Source of the DNA: Psychrobacillus glaciei
GTDB lineage: Bacteria > Bacillota > Bacilli > Bacillales_A > Planococcaceae
Direction of reading: 5' to 3'
Assembly: GCF_008973485.1 (NCBI RefSeq)
Contig: NZ_CP031223.1
Location: forward strand, 372,001 to 436,000
DNA length: 64,000 nucleotides
A program made the position numbers and the translations under genes. The notes under the pieces are model-generated. The model saw only the letters and a program-made list of their open reading frames with translations. It was not told where the DNA came from and searched no databases. Below, one piece after another: positions 62,875 to 64,000 of this stretch; the first letter of the stretch is position 1; the number at the start of each line of letters is the position of its first letter.

Positions 62875-64000
62875 ATGGAGAGACGAGTAGTTGTAACAGG
62901 ATATGGAGTAGTATCACCTCTAGGTAATGACGTTGATACACTTTGGGATAATATTAAACAAGGTACAAGTGGGATTAAAAAACTGGAAGCGGATGAGTTT
63001 AAAGAAATAAACACACAAATTGCTGGGACTGTAACAGATTTCCAAGCGGAAAATTACTTTGATAAAAAAGAATTGGGCAAATATGATTTGTTCGCACAGT
63101 ACGCTTATGCTGCCGCAAAACAAGCGATTGATCAATCGAAACTGGATATAGAAAATGCTAATATGAACCGAATAGGTGTTTATGTTGGATCTGGTATTGG
63201 AGGAATAAATACAGTCCTTGAAAACCACAATCTTTTAATAGAAAAAGGGGTAAGAAAAGTGTCTCCCTTTATGGTGCCAATGATGATTAGTAATATGGCA
63301 ACAGGCATTATTGCGATAAAATTAGGTTTTAAAGGACCAAGTTTTTCCCCCGTTTCTGCTTGTGCAACAGGAAATCATGCAATAGGAGAAGCTTATTTAA
63401 ATATTTTGCATGGCTATTCAGATGCCATAGTTGCAGGGGGAGCAGAAGCATCTATAAACCCGCTATCTTTTGCAGGTTTTTCGAGAATGCGTGCAATGTC
63501 GACGTTGAATGATGACCCTCAAAAAGCGAGCCGTCCTTTTGATCGAGCTCGAGATGGTTTTGTTATGTCCGAAGGGGCAGGCATTTTAGTGTTGGAAGAG
63601 TTTGAGCATGCTAAAAAAAGAGGCGCAACGATTTTGGGAGAAATAGTAGGTTATGGCTCTACAACAGATGCCTATCATATAACATCTCCTGATTTCGACG
63701 GAGCAGCAAGAGCTATGAAGTTGGCGTTAGGTATGGCAAAAATTGATCCTACGGACATTGATTATATTAACGCACATGGAACGAGCACACCAGAAGGGGA
63801 CAAATCAGAAACAAAAGCCATTAAAACTGTGTTTGGAGAGCATGCCTATAATCTAATGGTGAGTTCAACAAAATCAATGACAGGTCATTTATTCGGAGCT
63901 GCGGGTGGAGTGGAAGCAATCATCACACTAAAAAGCATAGTAGAAGATATTGCTCCTCCTACTATTAATTACGAAACTCCTGATGAAGAATGCGATTTGA
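62875..64000 (+). CDS. Beta-ketoacyl-ACP synthase II (FabF-like), cut by window end
   Basis: 375 codons to the window edge. Starts [20 protein letters not shown] after AAGGGGG. Active-site Cys163 in [12 protein letters not shown], His301 in [11 protein letters not shown] and His338 in [12 protein letters not shown] give the Cys-His-His set of condensing enzymes that extend acyl-ACP with malonyl-ACP. ACATGNH differs from the common FabF ACATGTH/S. It sits with a TetR regulator and not with fabH or other fab genes, so it may be an accessory FabF for a special fatty acid or stress response. The rest of the gene is outside the window. Confidence 0.9.
   Translation, partial: MERRVVVTGYGVVSPLGNDVDTLWDNIKQGTSGIKKLEADEFKEINTQIAGTVTDFQAENYFDKKELGKYDLFAQYAYAAAKQAIDQSKLDIENANMNRIGVYVGSGIGGINTVLENHNLLIEKGVRKVSPFMVPMMISNMATGIIAIKLGFKGPSFSPVSACATGNHAIGEAYLNILHGYSDAIVAGGAEASINPLSFAGFSRMRAMSTLNDDPQKASRPFDRARDGFVMSEGAGILVLEEFEHAKKRGATILGEIVGYGSTTDAYHITSPDFDGAARAMKLALGMAKIDPTDIDYINAHGTSTPEGDKSETKAIKTVFGEHAYNLMVSSTKSMTGHLFGAAGGVEAIITLKSIVEDIAPPTINYETPDEECDL

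Overview
The window reads as chromosomal DNA of a low-GC, endospore-forming member of Bacillales. Spore genes are scattered through it: a CotY/CotZ-type coat protein, Tlp, an alpha/beta small acid-soluble spore protein behind a textbook sigma-G promoter, Sda, a YhcN/YlaJ-type lipoprotein, and the prkA-yhbH-spoVR group. A Bacillus-type qoxABCD quinol oxidase, hutUIH and AGGAGG ribosome binding sites fit the same assignment. Gene content and repeats suggest the Psychrobacillus/Lysinibacillus side of the family, but this is inference. No rRNA, tRNA, CRISPR array or intact prophage was seen.

Layout. 0-7.6 kb: the end of a coat-protein gene, then four ATP-dependent ligase genes: a YheC/D-type ATP-grasp fused to a Mur ligase, a divergent stand-alone ATP-grasp enzyme, and two MurF-like ligases. 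7.6-11 kb: NlpC/P60 protein, sporulation lipoprotein, an unidentified structured RNA with its own promoter and terminator, and formimidoylglutamase. 11-17.4 kb: a large Upf1-like helicase with a tightly linked partner of unknown function, an NTF2-like protein and an alpha/beta hydrolase. 17.4-20.5 kb: decayed Tn554-type transposon and a Fur-controlled siderophore-binding lipoprotein. 20.5-24.1 kb: HtrA-like protease, small spore-like protein, SLAP-domain protein and FG-GAP protein. 24.1-28 kb: qoxABCD. 28-37.3 kb: DUF2071 protein, MFS exporter, broken GNAT gene, EAL/GGDEF protein, YhgE/Pip protein, membrane protein and tlp. 37.3-49 kb: repeats, heterodimeric ABC exporter with MarR regulator, YunC, CaCA antiporter, NhaK-type antiporter, baeRF protein and SASP. 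49-51.3 kb: YxcD-type protein and membrane partner, sda with a duplicated DnaA-box module, L,D-transpeptidase, and a 21-residue Cys-rich peptide. 51.5-56.3 kb: hutUIH. 56.5-64 kb: DUF4349 lipoprotein, prkA-yhbH-spoVR, then a TetR regulator with a FabF-type synthase cut by the window end.

Three things stand out. (1) The cyanophycin-synthetase-like ligase cluster next to a coat gene, possibly building an undescribed peptide or polymer. (2) A dispersed repeat family of at least seven copies, all in one orientation. Each complete copy has a long hairpin with a different stem, and several sit directly at the 3' ends of minus-strand genes, where they read as terminators; one supplies the last codons of hutH. 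(3) A tandemly duplicated DnaA-box module upstream of sda. A leaderless, self-overlapping TetR promoter and the structured RNA at 9.5 kb are further leads.
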